Source: UBA8518 sp041659585 (lineage in GTDB: Bacteria; Patescibacteriota; Minisyncoccia; Moranbacterales; UBA2206). From it: a stretch of DNA of 9,977 nt. The notes beneath the pieces were generated by a model, which made no database searches, was not told where the DNA came from, and saw only the letters and a list, made by a program, of their open reading frames with translations. The stretch covers positions 1-9,977 of the forward strand of contig JBAZXY010000044.1 in NCBI GenBank assembly GCA_041659585.1, written 5' to 3'. Position numbers and translations under genes: made by a program. Positions 1-6,270 of the stretch are shown in pieces; positions within the stretch are counted from its first letter, which is position 1; the number at the start of each line of letters is the position of its first letter.

Positions 1-177
1 AGAAGCTTCCGGTCGGCGCGTTTCCATGGCAAAGAAATGGAAGCCACTGTCATCGGGGATTTCAAAATGGATAGCCCGAAGCGGAATTTTTCTGACAGGA
101 AACGCAGTGGCGGCAGCGGTCGTCCCGCCGCACGCAAAGGCGGTAGTGGATCCGGTCGTTCTCGGGAGCGGCGCTAA
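1..177 (+). CDS. C-terminal end of an unidentified protein with a basic Gly/Ser/Arg tail (partial)
   Basis: Frame 1 is open from the window edge for 58 codons to a TAA at 175-177. The first ~30 residues (including RFHGKEMEATVIGDF) look like the end of a folded domain or a linker. The last ~28 residues are dominated by Arg, Lys, Gly and Ser (RKRSGGSGRP, then RKGGSGSGRSRERR), which indicates a disordered, positively charged tail. Such tails are common on bacterial RNA-binding proteins such as DEAD-box helicases, but no catalytic domain is in view, so that identity is only a guess. The higher GC content relative to the next gene and the terminator 20 bp downstream support a real gene end here. 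Confidence 0.7.
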   Translation, partial: RSFRSARFHGKEMEATVIGDFKMDSPKRNFSDRKRSGGSGRPAARKGGSGSGRSRERR

Positions 178-197
178 TTTTCTATAATCACAAGTTA

Positions 198-228
198 AAA
201 AAAGCCTCCTATGATTAGGAGGCTTTTT
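198..228. terminator. Bidirectional intrinsic terminator
   Basis: A perfect 9-bp stem (AAGCCTCCT at 202-210, AGGAGGCTT at 217-225) closes a 6-nt loop. It is flanked by an A-run on the left and a T-run on the right, so it can terminate on either strand. It closes the gene ending at 177 and separates it from the promoter at 243-271. Confidence 0.9.
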
Positions 229-242
229 GTATATATGAATAA

Positions 243-271
243 TTCAACTTTAATGGTATGATGAATATAAT
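243..271 (+). promoter_or_regulatory. Putative sigma70-type promoter for the 336/774 gene pair
   Basis: A perfect -10 hexamer TATAAT lies at 266-271. A weak -35 candidate, TTCAAC, lies at 243-248 with a 17-bp spacer. The predicted transcription start is near 278, giving a ~58-nt leader. The -10 is convincing; the -35 is poor. Confidence 0.5.
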
Positions 272-294
272 AAATTATTTTTAAGAAGCTGATC

Positions 295-317
295 AATGAT
301 GCTAGCGGAGCATTATT
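295..317 (+). promoter_or_regulatory. Hairpin in the predicted 5' leader of the membrane-protein gene
   Basis: AATGATGCT (295-303) can pair with AGCATTATT (309-317) through nine pairs with one G-U, around the 5-nt loop AGCGG. It ends right before GGA (318-320), the only purine motif upstream of the start at 336. There is no T-run, so it is not a terminator. It could shield or present the ribosome-entry region, but that role is inference. Confidence 0.35.
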
Positions 318-335
318 GGAAATGCTTACAATAAA

Positions 336-764
336 ATGCTTGAACTTATTATATTTGGCTTGATTATTGCAAGCATTGTGTTTTTTGTGTTAATGCAATT
401 GTTCTATGATTCAAAAACCGCAGAAGATGATTATTCGAAGGAAAGAGTTAGTTGGAATTTTTTTCTCTCCATACCCTTTGTGCTCATATGTGGTGTAATT
501 GTATATTCTGCTGCAGTGCCGCAGCATTCTGGTGTGCCTGATGGCCCTGTATTTTTAGAAATTGAAAGTGCGATTTCCAAGATTGTAGGGATTTTCTCTT
601 ATATCGTTTTCTTTTTTATTTTTCAAATTAAATTTTTGTTTTTAAAAAACAAAAACTTGAAATGGGATATCGTAGCATTAACTATCTCCATTCTAATTTT
701 TTTAATTGGTGTAGGCATGGGAATTTATAGTGAATATCAGATTACACAAAGTAGTGCATTTTGA
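336..764 (+). CDS. Small four-helix membrane protein of unknown function
   Basis: This 142-residue protein has four clear hydrophobic segments at about residues 3-23, 41-60, 83-103 and 111-131. A charged loop (KTAEDDYSKERVS) follows the first helix and a basic loop (KNKNLK) precedes the last. I recognise no family motif. The ATG at 336 has no convincing SD; GGA at 318-320 is 15 nt away. The stop TGA is 9 bp before the next ATG, so it is probably co-transcribed with the glycosylase gene. It is strikingly AT-rich compared with that neighbour (some stretches are nearly all A/T), which suggests recent acquisition or weak constraint. The preserved four-helix pattern and the upstream -10 box argue that it is a gene. 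Confidence 0.65.
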   Translation: MLELIIFGLIIASIVFFVLMQLFYDSKTAEDDYSKERVSWNFFLSIPFVLICGVIVYSAAVPQHSGVPDGPVFLEIESAISKIVGIFSYIVFFFIFQIKFLFLKNKNLKWDIVALTISILIFLIGVGMGIYSEYQITQSSAF

Positions 765-773
765 TAAATTCAT

Positions 774-1499
774 ATGCTAAAGTTATACAATATATACAAG
801 CAACTCGATGCTGCTTATGGCCCACAGGGATGGTGGCCTTTAGTGGGTCACGCGGGCACTAATCCGACCAAGACCGGAGCGGTGCAGGGCTATCACGTGG
901 GAGATTACACCTTTCCTAAAAACAAAAATCAGCAGTTTGAAATTTGTTTGGGCACCATTTTGACGCAAAACACGGCGTGGTCGGCAGTGGAAAAATCACT
1001 TTTGAATTTAAAAAAAATCAACGCACTGGCGCCCGAGGCTATTTTGCAATTGGAAGAAGAAGCGCTTAAGGTGGCTATTCGCCCCTCTGGCTATCACAAT
1101 CAGAAAGCGCGCTACATCCGCAATTTCACCCTCTTTTTTCAGGGATTGGGAGAGCGAGTGCCTGCTCGAGAAGAGCTGCTGGCGCTAGTGGGCATTGGTC
1201 CGGAAACCGCTGACTCCATGTTGCTCTATGCTTTCGGCCAGCCGGAATTTGTGGTGGACACCTACACAAAAAGAATATTGATGGCTTTGGGACTCATTGC
1301 GGAAAACGCCAGCTATGCCAGCGTGAAGCAATTATGTGAGGAAGCGTTGCAAAAAGAAATCGCCGATCCGAAAGAACTAATGATGGCCTATCAAGAATTC
1401 CACGCCCTACTTGTGGAACACGCCAAGCGCTATTATGCGCGAAAACCCTATGGACAAAATGATAAGCTGTTGCTTAAAAATAAAAAAACAGCCCTTTGA
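774..1499 (+). CDS. HhH-GPD DNA glycosylase, MagIII-like, without Fe-S cluster
   Basis: This 241-residue base-excision-repair enzyme belongs to the endonuclease III superfamily. Visible motifs are WWP at 20-22, LTQNTAW at 63-69, IRPSGYHNQKA at 102-112, the helix-hairpin-helix LVGIGPETADSMLLYA at 138-153, and the catalytic Asp D162 in FVVDTYT. The position of the Schiff-base lysine of Nth (K120 in E. coli) is Glu144, so it should be a monofunctional glycosylase without beta-lyase activity. The only cysteines are C58 and C188, so the C-terminal 4Fe-4S loop of Nth/MutY is absent. These traits and motifs resemble Helicobacter pylori MagIII, a 3-methyladenine glycosylase, so alkylated bases are the likeliest substrate. 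Residues ~23-53 form an insertion between WWP and the core that short MagIII proteins lack. It follows the 336 gene by 9 bp. There is no SD, and no good + strand terminator follows. Confidence 0.88.
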   Translation: MLKLYNIYKQLDAAYGPQGWWPLVGHAGTNPTKTGAVQGYHVGDYTFPKNKNQQFEICLGTILTQNTAWSAVEKSLLNLKKINALAPEAILQLEEEALKVAIRPSGYHNQKARYIRNFTLFFQGLGERVPAREELLALVGIGPETADSMLLYAFGQPEFVVDTYTKRILMALGLIAENASYASVKQLCEEALQKEIADPKELMMAYQEFHALLVEHAKRYYARKPYGQNDKLLLKNKKTAL

Positions 1500-1507
1500 A
1501 GCTGTTT
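1482..1507 (-). terminator. Second (distal) terminator of the minus-strand winged-helix gene
   Basis: AAACAGC (1486-1492) pairs with GCTGTTT (1501-1507) around an 8-nt loop. Read on the minus strand, the stem continues into a run of T's (the A-run at 1482-1488). It overlaps the last codons of the convergent glycosylase gene. On the + strand no T-run follows. Confidence 0.55.
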
Positions 1508-1510
1508 ATA

Positions 1511-1549
1511 AAAAAATAGTGGGGTGTTTGTAATGCTACAAACACCCCA
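1511..1549 (-). terminator. Strong intrinsic terminator of the minus-strand winged-helix gene
   Basis: A perfect 13-bp inverted repeat (TGGGGTGTTTGTA at 1520-1532, its complement at 1537-1549) has a 4-nt loop. On the minus strand it is followed by CTA and a six-T run (A's at 1511-1516). It lies 22 bp after the stop codon of the gene starting at 2780. Confidence 0.88.
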
Positions 1550-1571
1550 TCGGATTAAGCAAACGAAGATA

Positions 1572-2780
1572 TTAATTAGGCTTTCCTATATTACCTAACT
1601 CGCTGAAGGATTTCAGCACAACGCTCTTGCCTGATTTCATTGGTATTCTCTTGAGATCGGCTATTTCAGCGATATGCTTTTGTTGCATATTCAGAAGAGC
1701 ATCTCTCTGATCAATCAGTTTTTGTTCGCGTTCTTCTGCTGCTTTGAGTTCTTTGGAGAGTTGAATGCATTTTCCATTGACACCCTCGAGATTTTGCAGA
1801 GAATGCAACTTGTCAGTAGCCTTAAAAATCAGAGCAATTAAGGGCGCTTCAGACATGGATTTATCCAGAAAAGGAATAATCATTTCTCGTGCCTCTTCAA
1901 TCCCTTGATTAGAATCAGCGATGAGAGCTTTCAGATGGATGATATTATTCTCCAGATCATCAATTATGGATTGCTTGGCTGTTAGTTCAGCAGTCAAGAT
2001 TTCATGATTGCTTGAAGCTTGTTGCAGTTCATTAATGATAGCTTGCTTTTGTAATTGGTCAAGAACCAATGCTTCGCGATCTTGAACTGCCGCATCAAGT
2101 TGTTCTTGCATCCTCGACATATAGGCCAGAAGACATTTGCCCATCTCATCTTCAGAGATTTGCAAGTCAGTAAAATTTACTGGCTTTGTGGCAGGTGCAG
2201 AGATTTGTGACTTGAGATTGGGCATATCTCCCTGGTAAATTTCAGAGAGGACGATATCGGGATAAAACTCTTTTACCTCGACGATTCCTTTTCCGCGGCC
2301 ATAAACCTTAATCCGTCTATCACCATCCTTATACCCAACAAATACTGTAATAGCGCGATTAAGAAGTGTTCCTCCGATGTAATTGAGCACTGTCAGGTCA
2401 CAAATATTGACAGTATCCTCGCTACTTCTAAGAAAGCTGAGAATATCCTTTGTAGTGAAGGTCGGTAATGGATATTCCACCACTGCTTTAGCAACTCTCA
2501 TTACGACGCTAAGATTTTTGTTTTTGTTGATGATTTTAGTGTCCATGGGGCTTTCTTCGAGACTGATTGGTTTTTTGTATTCTCTCTCACCAGTGATTTC
2601 ATTTTTGAGAATCGTAAGTTGTTTTTTGTCGCTCAATCTTCGCAAGTGTGTGTAGATGGTTGAAATTGGGAAGGTGATTTTTGGAAAATCAGTTTCCAGT
2701 TGCCTTTTCAGATCCTGAAAGGAAAAAATATCAGTGGTTAATGCTGCAATTGCTGCGACTGTTAAGCTAGTTTTTTTCAT
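1572..2780 (-). CDS. Putative DNA-binding protein: two winged-helix-like modules plus coiled coil
   Basis: I do not recognise a named family. From the ATG at 2780 the protein has 402 residues. Residues ~15-70 look like a winged helix (SFQDLKRQLE, then STIYTHLRRLSDKKQL as recognition helix, then a KNEITGEREYKK wing). Residues ~92-166 look like a second one (FTTKDILSFL, then VLNYIGGTLLNRAITVFVGYKDG as helix and wing). A linker at ~170-205 leads to long Glu/Gln/Lys-rich heptad-like helices at ~210-290 and ~335-378, probably a dimerising coiled coil. The layout recalls plasmid KfrA-type or chromosome-organising proteins, but no homology is claimed. The start is set by AAGGAG 9 nt upstream. The longer in-frame GTG at 2861 lies against the -10 box and cannot be in the transcript. 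It is monocistronic with its own promoter and tandem terminators, and divergent from tsaC. Confidence 0.8.
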   Translation of the reverse strand: MKKTSLTVAAIAALTTDIFSFQDLKRQLETDFPKITFPISTIYTHLRRLSDKKQLTILKNEITGEREYKKPISLEESPMDTKIINKNKNLSVVMRVAKAVVEYPLPTFTTKDILSFLRSSEDTVNICDLTVLNYIGGTLLNRAITVFVGYKDGDRRIKVYGRGKGIVEVKEFYPDIVLSEIYQGDMPNLKSQISAPATKPVNFTDLQISEDEMGKCLLAYMSRMQEQLDAAVQDREALVLDQLQKQAIINELQQASSNHEILTAELTAKQSIIDDLENNIIHLKALIADSNQGIEEAREMIIPFLDKSMSEAPLIALIFKATDKLHSLQNLEGVNGKCIQLSKELKAAEEREQKLIDQRDALLNMQQKHIAEIADLKRIPMKSGKSVVLKSFSELGNIGKPN

Positions 2781-2789
2781 GAGGTGATG

Positions 2790-2795
2790 CTCCTT
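2790..2795 (-). promoter_or_regulatory. Strong Shine-Dalgarno sequence that fixes the start at 2780
   Basis: Minus-strand AAGGAG ends 9 nt before the ATG at 2778-2780. It is the best ribosome binding site in the window; most other genes have none. It supports the 402-residue protein rather than a 429-residue extension. Confidence 0.85.
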
Positions 2796-2861
2796 TTGGG
2801 ATGAGGTTAGTGAGAAAAGAAAATATCTTAAATAAATATAATTATTAAGGTACGACTTCAC

Positions 2862-2890
2862 ATAGTAGCATATTTTAATAGGAAAGTCAA
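2862..2890 (-). promoter_or_regulatory. Sigma70 promoter of the winged-helix/coiled-coil gene
   Basis: On the minus strand, TTGACT (2885-2890) and TACTAT (2862-2867) are separated by exactly 17 bp. The predicted start of transcription is near 2855, giving a ~75-nt leader before the ATG at 2780. It lies back to back with the + strand tsaC promoter, their elements only about 14 bp apart. Confidence 0.8.
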
Positions 2891-2904
2891 GTTATGAAAA
2901 GGCG

Positions 2905-2933
2905 AGTTCAAGAAATCAATGCAATGGTATAAT
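2905..2933 (+). promoter_or_regulatory. Putative extended -10 promoter of tsaC
   Basis: TGGTATAAT (2925-2933) is a perfect -10 with the TGn extension, which can compensate for the poor -35 near 2905-2910 (AGTTCA). The predicted start is around 2940, leaving a ~50-nt leader before the ATG at 2994. Confidence 0.6.
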
Positions 2934-2993
2934 TGAAAAAAAACTTATTATAGAGTATGCTTGATTGGTAATTTACAAATAATGCAAGTAGTT

Positions 2994-3572
2994 ATGATTT
3001 TATTAACTAAGGAAGATATTTTAAATAATAAAGAGTTTTATATAAACGAAATAAAAAGCGGGAAGGTTTTTGTTTATCCGACAGATACCTTGCTGGGGCT
3101 GGGCGCAGACGCCACTAACGGGCAGAGCGTGGCCAAAATTATAGCCATCAAAAAACGCCAATCCAAGCCTATGTTAGTTATCACACCTTCACTTCAATGG
3201 ATTAAAAATAACTGCGTTGTCACACCAAAAAAATATCAAACCATTCAAAGCAAGCTACCAGGAGCATATTCCTTTGTCGTGACATTGAAAAATAAGCATG
3301 CCATCGATGGAGCGGTTAATAATCAGCAGGATAGTTTGGGTATCCGCATCCCTGATTGCTGGTTCACGGAGTTGATTGCGCAAGCAGATGTGCCTTTCGT
3401 GGCTACTTCCGTGAACCTCTCCGGTCAACCCTCAACGCTGAAAATTGCCGATATCCCGAAAAATATTCTGGATCAAGTGGATTATGTCATTGATGATGAA
3501 GCCTCCCTGAGCGGGCAGGCCAGTACCATCATCGATCTGCGGGGAGAGGAAAGAATATTACGTGGAAAATAA
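2994..3572 (+). CDS. tsaC: Threonylcarbamoyl-AMP synthase (TsaC/Sua5-YrdC family)
   Basis: This cytosolic enzyme makes L-threonylcarbamoyl-AMP from Thr, bicarbonate and ATP. It is the first step of t6A synthesis at position 37 of ANN-decoding tRNAs. The 192-residue protein is a YrdC domain without the C-terminal Sua5 extension. Visible motifs are YPTDTLLGLGADA (28-40), KKRQSKPM (53-60), PGAYSFVV (89-96, where PGPxT is usual), GIRIPD (116-121), ATSVNLSG (137-144) and STIIDL (177-182). The ATG at 2994 is chosen because MILLTKEDIL is a typical family start. ATG at 2982 and TTG at 2961 are in frame but add non-family residues, and none has an SD. The first ~70 bp are much more AT-rich than the rest. 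The TsaB/D/E partners are not in the window. Confidence 0.93.
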   Translation: MILLTKEDILNNKEFYINEIKSGKVFVYPTDTLLGLGADATNGQSVAKIIAIKKRQSKPMLVITPSLQWIKNNCVVTPKKYQTIQSKLPGAYSFVVTLKNKHAIDGAVNNQQDSLGIRIPDCWFTELIAQADVPFVATSVNLSGQPSTLKIADIPKNILDQVDYVIDDEASLSGQASTIIDLRGEERILRGK

Positions 3573-3603
3573 AAAAAAGGTCTTCCAGAGGGAGACCTTT
3601 TTT
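3573..3603. terminator. Bidirectional terminator shared by tsaC and rtcB
   Basis: GGTCTTCC (3579-3586) pairs with GGAGACC (3591-3597) with one bulged T around the loop AGAG. An eight-A run flanks it on the left and a six-T run on the right. It lies directly after the tsaC stop and 8 bp from the stop of the convergent rtcB. Confidence 0.9.
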
Positions 3604-3611
3604 ATAAAACC

Positions 3612-5108
3612 TTAATACACAATCACACTTACCGGCTGCATCTTGGCGATGACATGGGCGACGCCGTTGTCTTCCACGCTTTGGATGACTTTATCGATGT
3701 CTTTGTAGCGGGCGGAATCTTGATTGAGAACAATCGAGGATTTGGCGTTATATAATTTAACTCCCTTAGATTCCATTTTAGCAAAAAGTTCTTCTTTGTT
3801 GGCAATGCTTTTTTCTTTCAGGTTTTTGCCCTTGCCTGTGCCATGCGGAGCGGAGAAAAAACTTTCCGCGTTGCGATCAGTGCCCACGCAGATATAGGCA
3901 TCAGTGCTCATGGAAGAGGGGATGAAGGCCGGTTCGCCGGTTTCTTTGTAGATCGGGTGATCCGTCATCTTGCTCGGTCCGTAGGCGCGAGAAGTGTTGT
4001 TGCGATGCACCCACACATTCTTCCCGAAATGCTCTTCCTGGGTGATGGAGATGTGGGGCAGGTCATAGATGAGATCCATCTCCGGATCGCGCCCTAGGGT
4101 CTTTTTGATAGCCTCAGAGATGTTATGGGTGATGACAGCGCGGTTAGCGGTGCCGAAGTTGGAAGCCGCGGCGCGTGCCTGCATATAGAGTGCGCCATCC
4201 GGTCCATCGGCAGCATATTTCAATAGGGAGCTATCATTCTTCATGTGACGAGCAATCTTTTCTTGCATTTCTTGGTACACCTTTTTCTTGGTCGAAGAAA
4301 AAGTCAATTTTCCCAAAGCCACCATCAGGGCTTGGGAAAGATGTTCCGCTTTTTTGGCGGTGTGGGTGTACATGGTATATTGCCCGAGGATGCCGGAACC
4401 GGTATGGATCATAAATAGATATTGGCCTTGGGTGACCCCAAATTTTTTGGCCATTTCTGGGTCAACAATATCAGTAACTTTCATCAAATCCAGGAAGTGA
4501 TTGCCGGCTGCTCCGAGAACGCCTAGGCGATATTTGGCAAAATGCAAATAGAGTTTGGGGATAGCATCAAAAATATCCTGCCGCGTCATTTCTCGGCCAA
4601 AAAAATTACCATTATATTGGGTGTTGGCCAGTTCATTTTTCGTAGTAATGCCTAGATGTTTGATGATGGCGGCGGTGCCTTGGCGACAAACGTCTACTAC
4701 GGTGGAAAAAGGCACGGTCGTGCCCACGAATTTTTTAGTCGGTACGACTTCTACTAAATGTCGAAAGAGTGTATCAATTTCTTCTGGCGTGATATTGTCT
4801 TCGGTGAGATTAGTTTTCACCAAGCGCATGCCACAATTAGGATCAGAATCATTCACTTGCGGTAGGATATATTTTTCCGAAACAATAGTGGTGCCGGCAG
4901 CGTTTTTTCGTCCCGGCTTGGAACACACGTCCGGCATGGCTACGGTGTGGCGAAAGAAAGTGTCCGCGTTGGTAGCAATATCCTCTGCCTGGGCGAAAGT
5001 TTGTTCTTCCGGCAACAGATCTTCACTCATAAAAAAACGAGCCGGCACTGTCATCTTCTCAGTTTTGAAATCATATTGATCAGCGGTGATTTTTGCTAAA
5101 TTTTCCAT
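3612..5108 (-). CDS. rtcB: Divergent RtcB-family RNA ligase
   Basis: RtcB proteins join RNA 3'-phosphate or 2',3'-cyclic-phosphate ends to 5'-OH ends using GTP and Mn2+, in tRNA splicing or RNA repair. This 498-residue protein is full length. Retained residues by motif are D89 and C92 (DPNCGMR), N203-H204 (GAAGNHFLDL), H235 (MIHTGSG), H328 (VITHNISEA) and the guanylylated-His candidate H422 (SAPHGTGK). Several otherwise conserved spots differ: MPDVCSKPG for MPDVHxGxG, GSGILGQ for GSRGxGH, HRNNT for HRKGA, SSMST for GSMGT, and the C-terminus ends PVSVIVY without the usual terminal Lys. It may be active with altered substrate choice. No SD precedes the ATG, and a -10 box lies only ~14 bp upstream, implying a very short leader. 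No terminator separates it from the glycosyltransferase gene 31 bp upstream, so read-through from that operon is also possible. Confidence 0.9.
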   Translation of the reverse strand: MENLAKITADQYDFKTEKMTVPARFFMSEDLLPEEQTFAQAEDIATNADTFFRHTVAMPDVCSKPGRKNAAGTTIVSEKYILPQVNDSDPNCGMRLVKTNLTEDNITPEEIDTLFRHLVEVVPTKKFVGTTVPFSTVVDVCRQGTAAIIKHLGITTKNELANTQYNGNFFGREMTRQDIFDAIPKLYLHFAKYRLGVLGAAGNHFLDLMKVTDIVDPEMAKKFGVTQGQYLFMIHTGSGILGQYTMYTHTAKKAEHLSQALMVALGKLTFSSTKKKVYQEMQEKIARHMKNDSSLLKYAADGPDGALYMQARAAASNFGTANRAVITHNISEAIKKTLGRDPEMDLIYDLPHISITQEEHFGKNVWVHRNNTSRAYGPSKMTDHPIYKETGEPAFIPSSMSTDAYICVGTDRNAESFFSAPHGTGKGKNLKEKSIANKEELFAKMESKGVKLYNAKSSIVLNQDSARYKDIDKVIQSVEDNGVAHVIAKMQPVSVIVY

Positions 5109-5122
5109 AGAATTTTTTTAGT

Positions 5123-5167
5123 ATTATACAAGATGTCTATTATAATTTTTGATAGATTTGCTCATAA
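5123..5167 (-). promoter_or_regulatory. Possible rtcB promoter(s) with two TATAAT boxes
   Basis: On the minus strand, perfect TATAAT hexamers lie at 5139-5144 and 5123-5128, the first overlapping the stop codon of the upstream gene. The -35 partners are weak: TTATGA at 5162-5167 for the first, and nothing better than TCAAAA near 5147-5152 for the second. The second would give an untranslated leader of only ~8 nt, the first ~24 nt. A/T-rich chance matches cannot be excluded. Confidence 0.4.
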
Positions 5168-6261
5168 ATATTCGCCACTTTTTTGATATCCATGTGCTCC
5201 TGGCAAAATCTTCGACCGGCTTGGCCTAGGCTTTTTCTTTTTTCCGGATGGTCTTGCAAATCGAAAATAGCCGCTGCTAATTCTTGCGTATTGCCGGCAT
5301 GAATAGTGACTGAATTTTCCGGTGTGGCGAATTCTTTGAGAATGGGCAAATCGGAAACAATCACCGGTTTTTCGCAAGCCATCGGCTCCACGGCGGCCAG
5401 AGGCACATCAAATTTGCCATGCATATTCTGTACTGGAAAGATAATAATATCAGATAGGTTATAGAGCTTAGGCATGTCAGCGAAAATATCCAGAAAAACT
5501 ACACGATCTAGAACTTTATGCTCACCAAGTCTTTTAACTACGGTTTCTTTTTTCGCTACCGCCACTGGATCATTCTTCAAGCGGCAGGCAAAAAGAATTT
5601 TGATGTTTCTCTTGCGAAGCTCCATAGCTTGATCAATAATCATTTGCGCAATATCATCCGTCGCTCCCAAGCGCACATATTCCCCGGGAAAAGTGACAAT
5701 GAAATCTTTTTCTTCCAGGCCGAGTTCTTGGATAGTCGCCAGGTCTTTGGCTTGAGGGGAGTAATAATCCAAATCAATGCCGGGATACACCCGTTTGACA
5801 TTCTTAAAACCTAAACTATTCAATTTGTTTTTAGCATAATCAGAATAGGTTATGATAAGGTCAGCAAAAAGCATTTCCGGATAATCGGCGTCGGTAAATA
5901 AATCTTCTCGCAGAGTGGCAATGGTTTGAATGGTGCGGGCTTTTTTATTTTTGACAAAAGTTTTGAAACCGAAGGCATTGAGCTTATTAGGGGTGAGCAT
6001 GAAGTGCATGATATCAAAATCTTTTCGGATGCGCATCAGTTTCAAGAGGCGGGCCCGTTGCATCCAGGATAAATGATTGGAAGTGTAGATTGGCCTTTGA
6101 CGCACATTAGGCGGCAAATCAGCTATCAATCCGTTAGTAAGGAGATTAATTTCTAGGCCAGGAATATTTTTTGCTAAATAATAAGCAAAATTTTTACTCG
6201 CTTCATCCCAGGGTGGAGCAATGGGGCGGGTGACGAGAAGGATTTTTTTATTTTCTAACAT
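5140..6261 (-). CDS. GT4-type glycosyltransferase (GT-B fold)
   Basis: This 373-residue cytosolic or membrane-associated enzyme probably transfers a sugar from a nucleotide-sugar to a lipid-linked or growing glycan. The N-terminal domain starts KKILLVTRPIAPPWDEASKN (5-24), with the loop that usually binds the acceptor. The inter-domain motif RVYPGIDLDYYSP is at 157-169. The donor-binding motif is KFDVPLAAVEPMACEKPVIVSD (283-304): the second Glu (E292) is kept, but the first acidic residue of the usual E-x7-E is Phe284, the FDVPL variant of some GT4 proteins. The C-terminal helix (IKKVANIYEQIYQ) is typical. It is the last gene of the four-gene glycan operon, 9 bp after the small membrane protein, with no SD. 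Sugar and linkage cannot be read from the sequence. Confidence 0.88.
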   Translation of the reverse strand: MLENKKILLVTRPIAPPWDEASKNFAYYLAKNIPGLEINLLTNGLIADLPPNVRQRPIYTSNHLSWMQRARLLKLMRIRKDFDIMHFMLTPNKLNAFGFKTFVKNKKARTIQTIATLREDLFTDADYPEMLFADLIITYSDYAKNKLNSLGFKNVKRVYPGIDLDYYSPQAKDLATIQELGLEEKDFIVTFPGEYVRLGATDDIAQMIIDQAMELRKRNIKILFACRLKNDPVAVAKKETVVKRLGEHKVLDRVVFLDIFADMPKLYNLSDIIIFPVQNMHGKFDVPLAAVEPMACEKPVIVSDLPILKEFATPENSVTIHAGNTQELAAAIFDLQDHPEKRKSLGQAGRRFCQEHMDIKKVANIYEQIYQKL

Positions 6262-6270
6262 GATAATATC

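Noticed and set aside
322..363. Short ORF starting at ATG 322 upstream of the membrane-protein gene as a leader peptide
   Set aside because: It has only 13 codons, and the GGA upstream is too close to the ATG to act as SD. Nothing supports translation.
1486..1549. Hairpins after the glycosylase gene as its own + strand terminators
   Set aside because: Read on the + strand, neither hairpin is followed by a T-run. Both have T-runs only on the minus strand, so they belong to the convergent gene.
2383..2655. 90-codon + strand frame inside the winged-helix gene
   Set aside because: It is antisense to a coherent protein, has no SD, and is a likely frame shadow.
2781..2861. 27-codon N-terminal extension of the winged-helix gene from a GTG at 2861
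   Set aside because: The GTG directly abuts the -10 box of the minus-strand promoter (2862-2867), upstream of the expected transcription start. The ATG at 2780 has a perfectly spaced AAGGAG.
2961..2993. TTG (2961) or ATG (2982) as the tsaC start
   Set aside because: The extra residues do not look like a TsaC N-terminus, no SD supports them, and the ATG at 2994 gives the typical family start. ATG 2982 cannot be strictly excluded.
4555..5079. 174-codon open frame on the + strand opposite rtcB
   Set aside because: It lies entirely antisense to a well-supported RtcB gene and its translation has no recognisable motif or domain pattern. The shorter + strand frames at 3843-4500 are rejected for the same reason.
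5162..5377. Minus-strand 71-codon frame within the second glycosyltransferase gene
   Set aside because: It is out of frame inside a clear GT4 coding region and has no family features.
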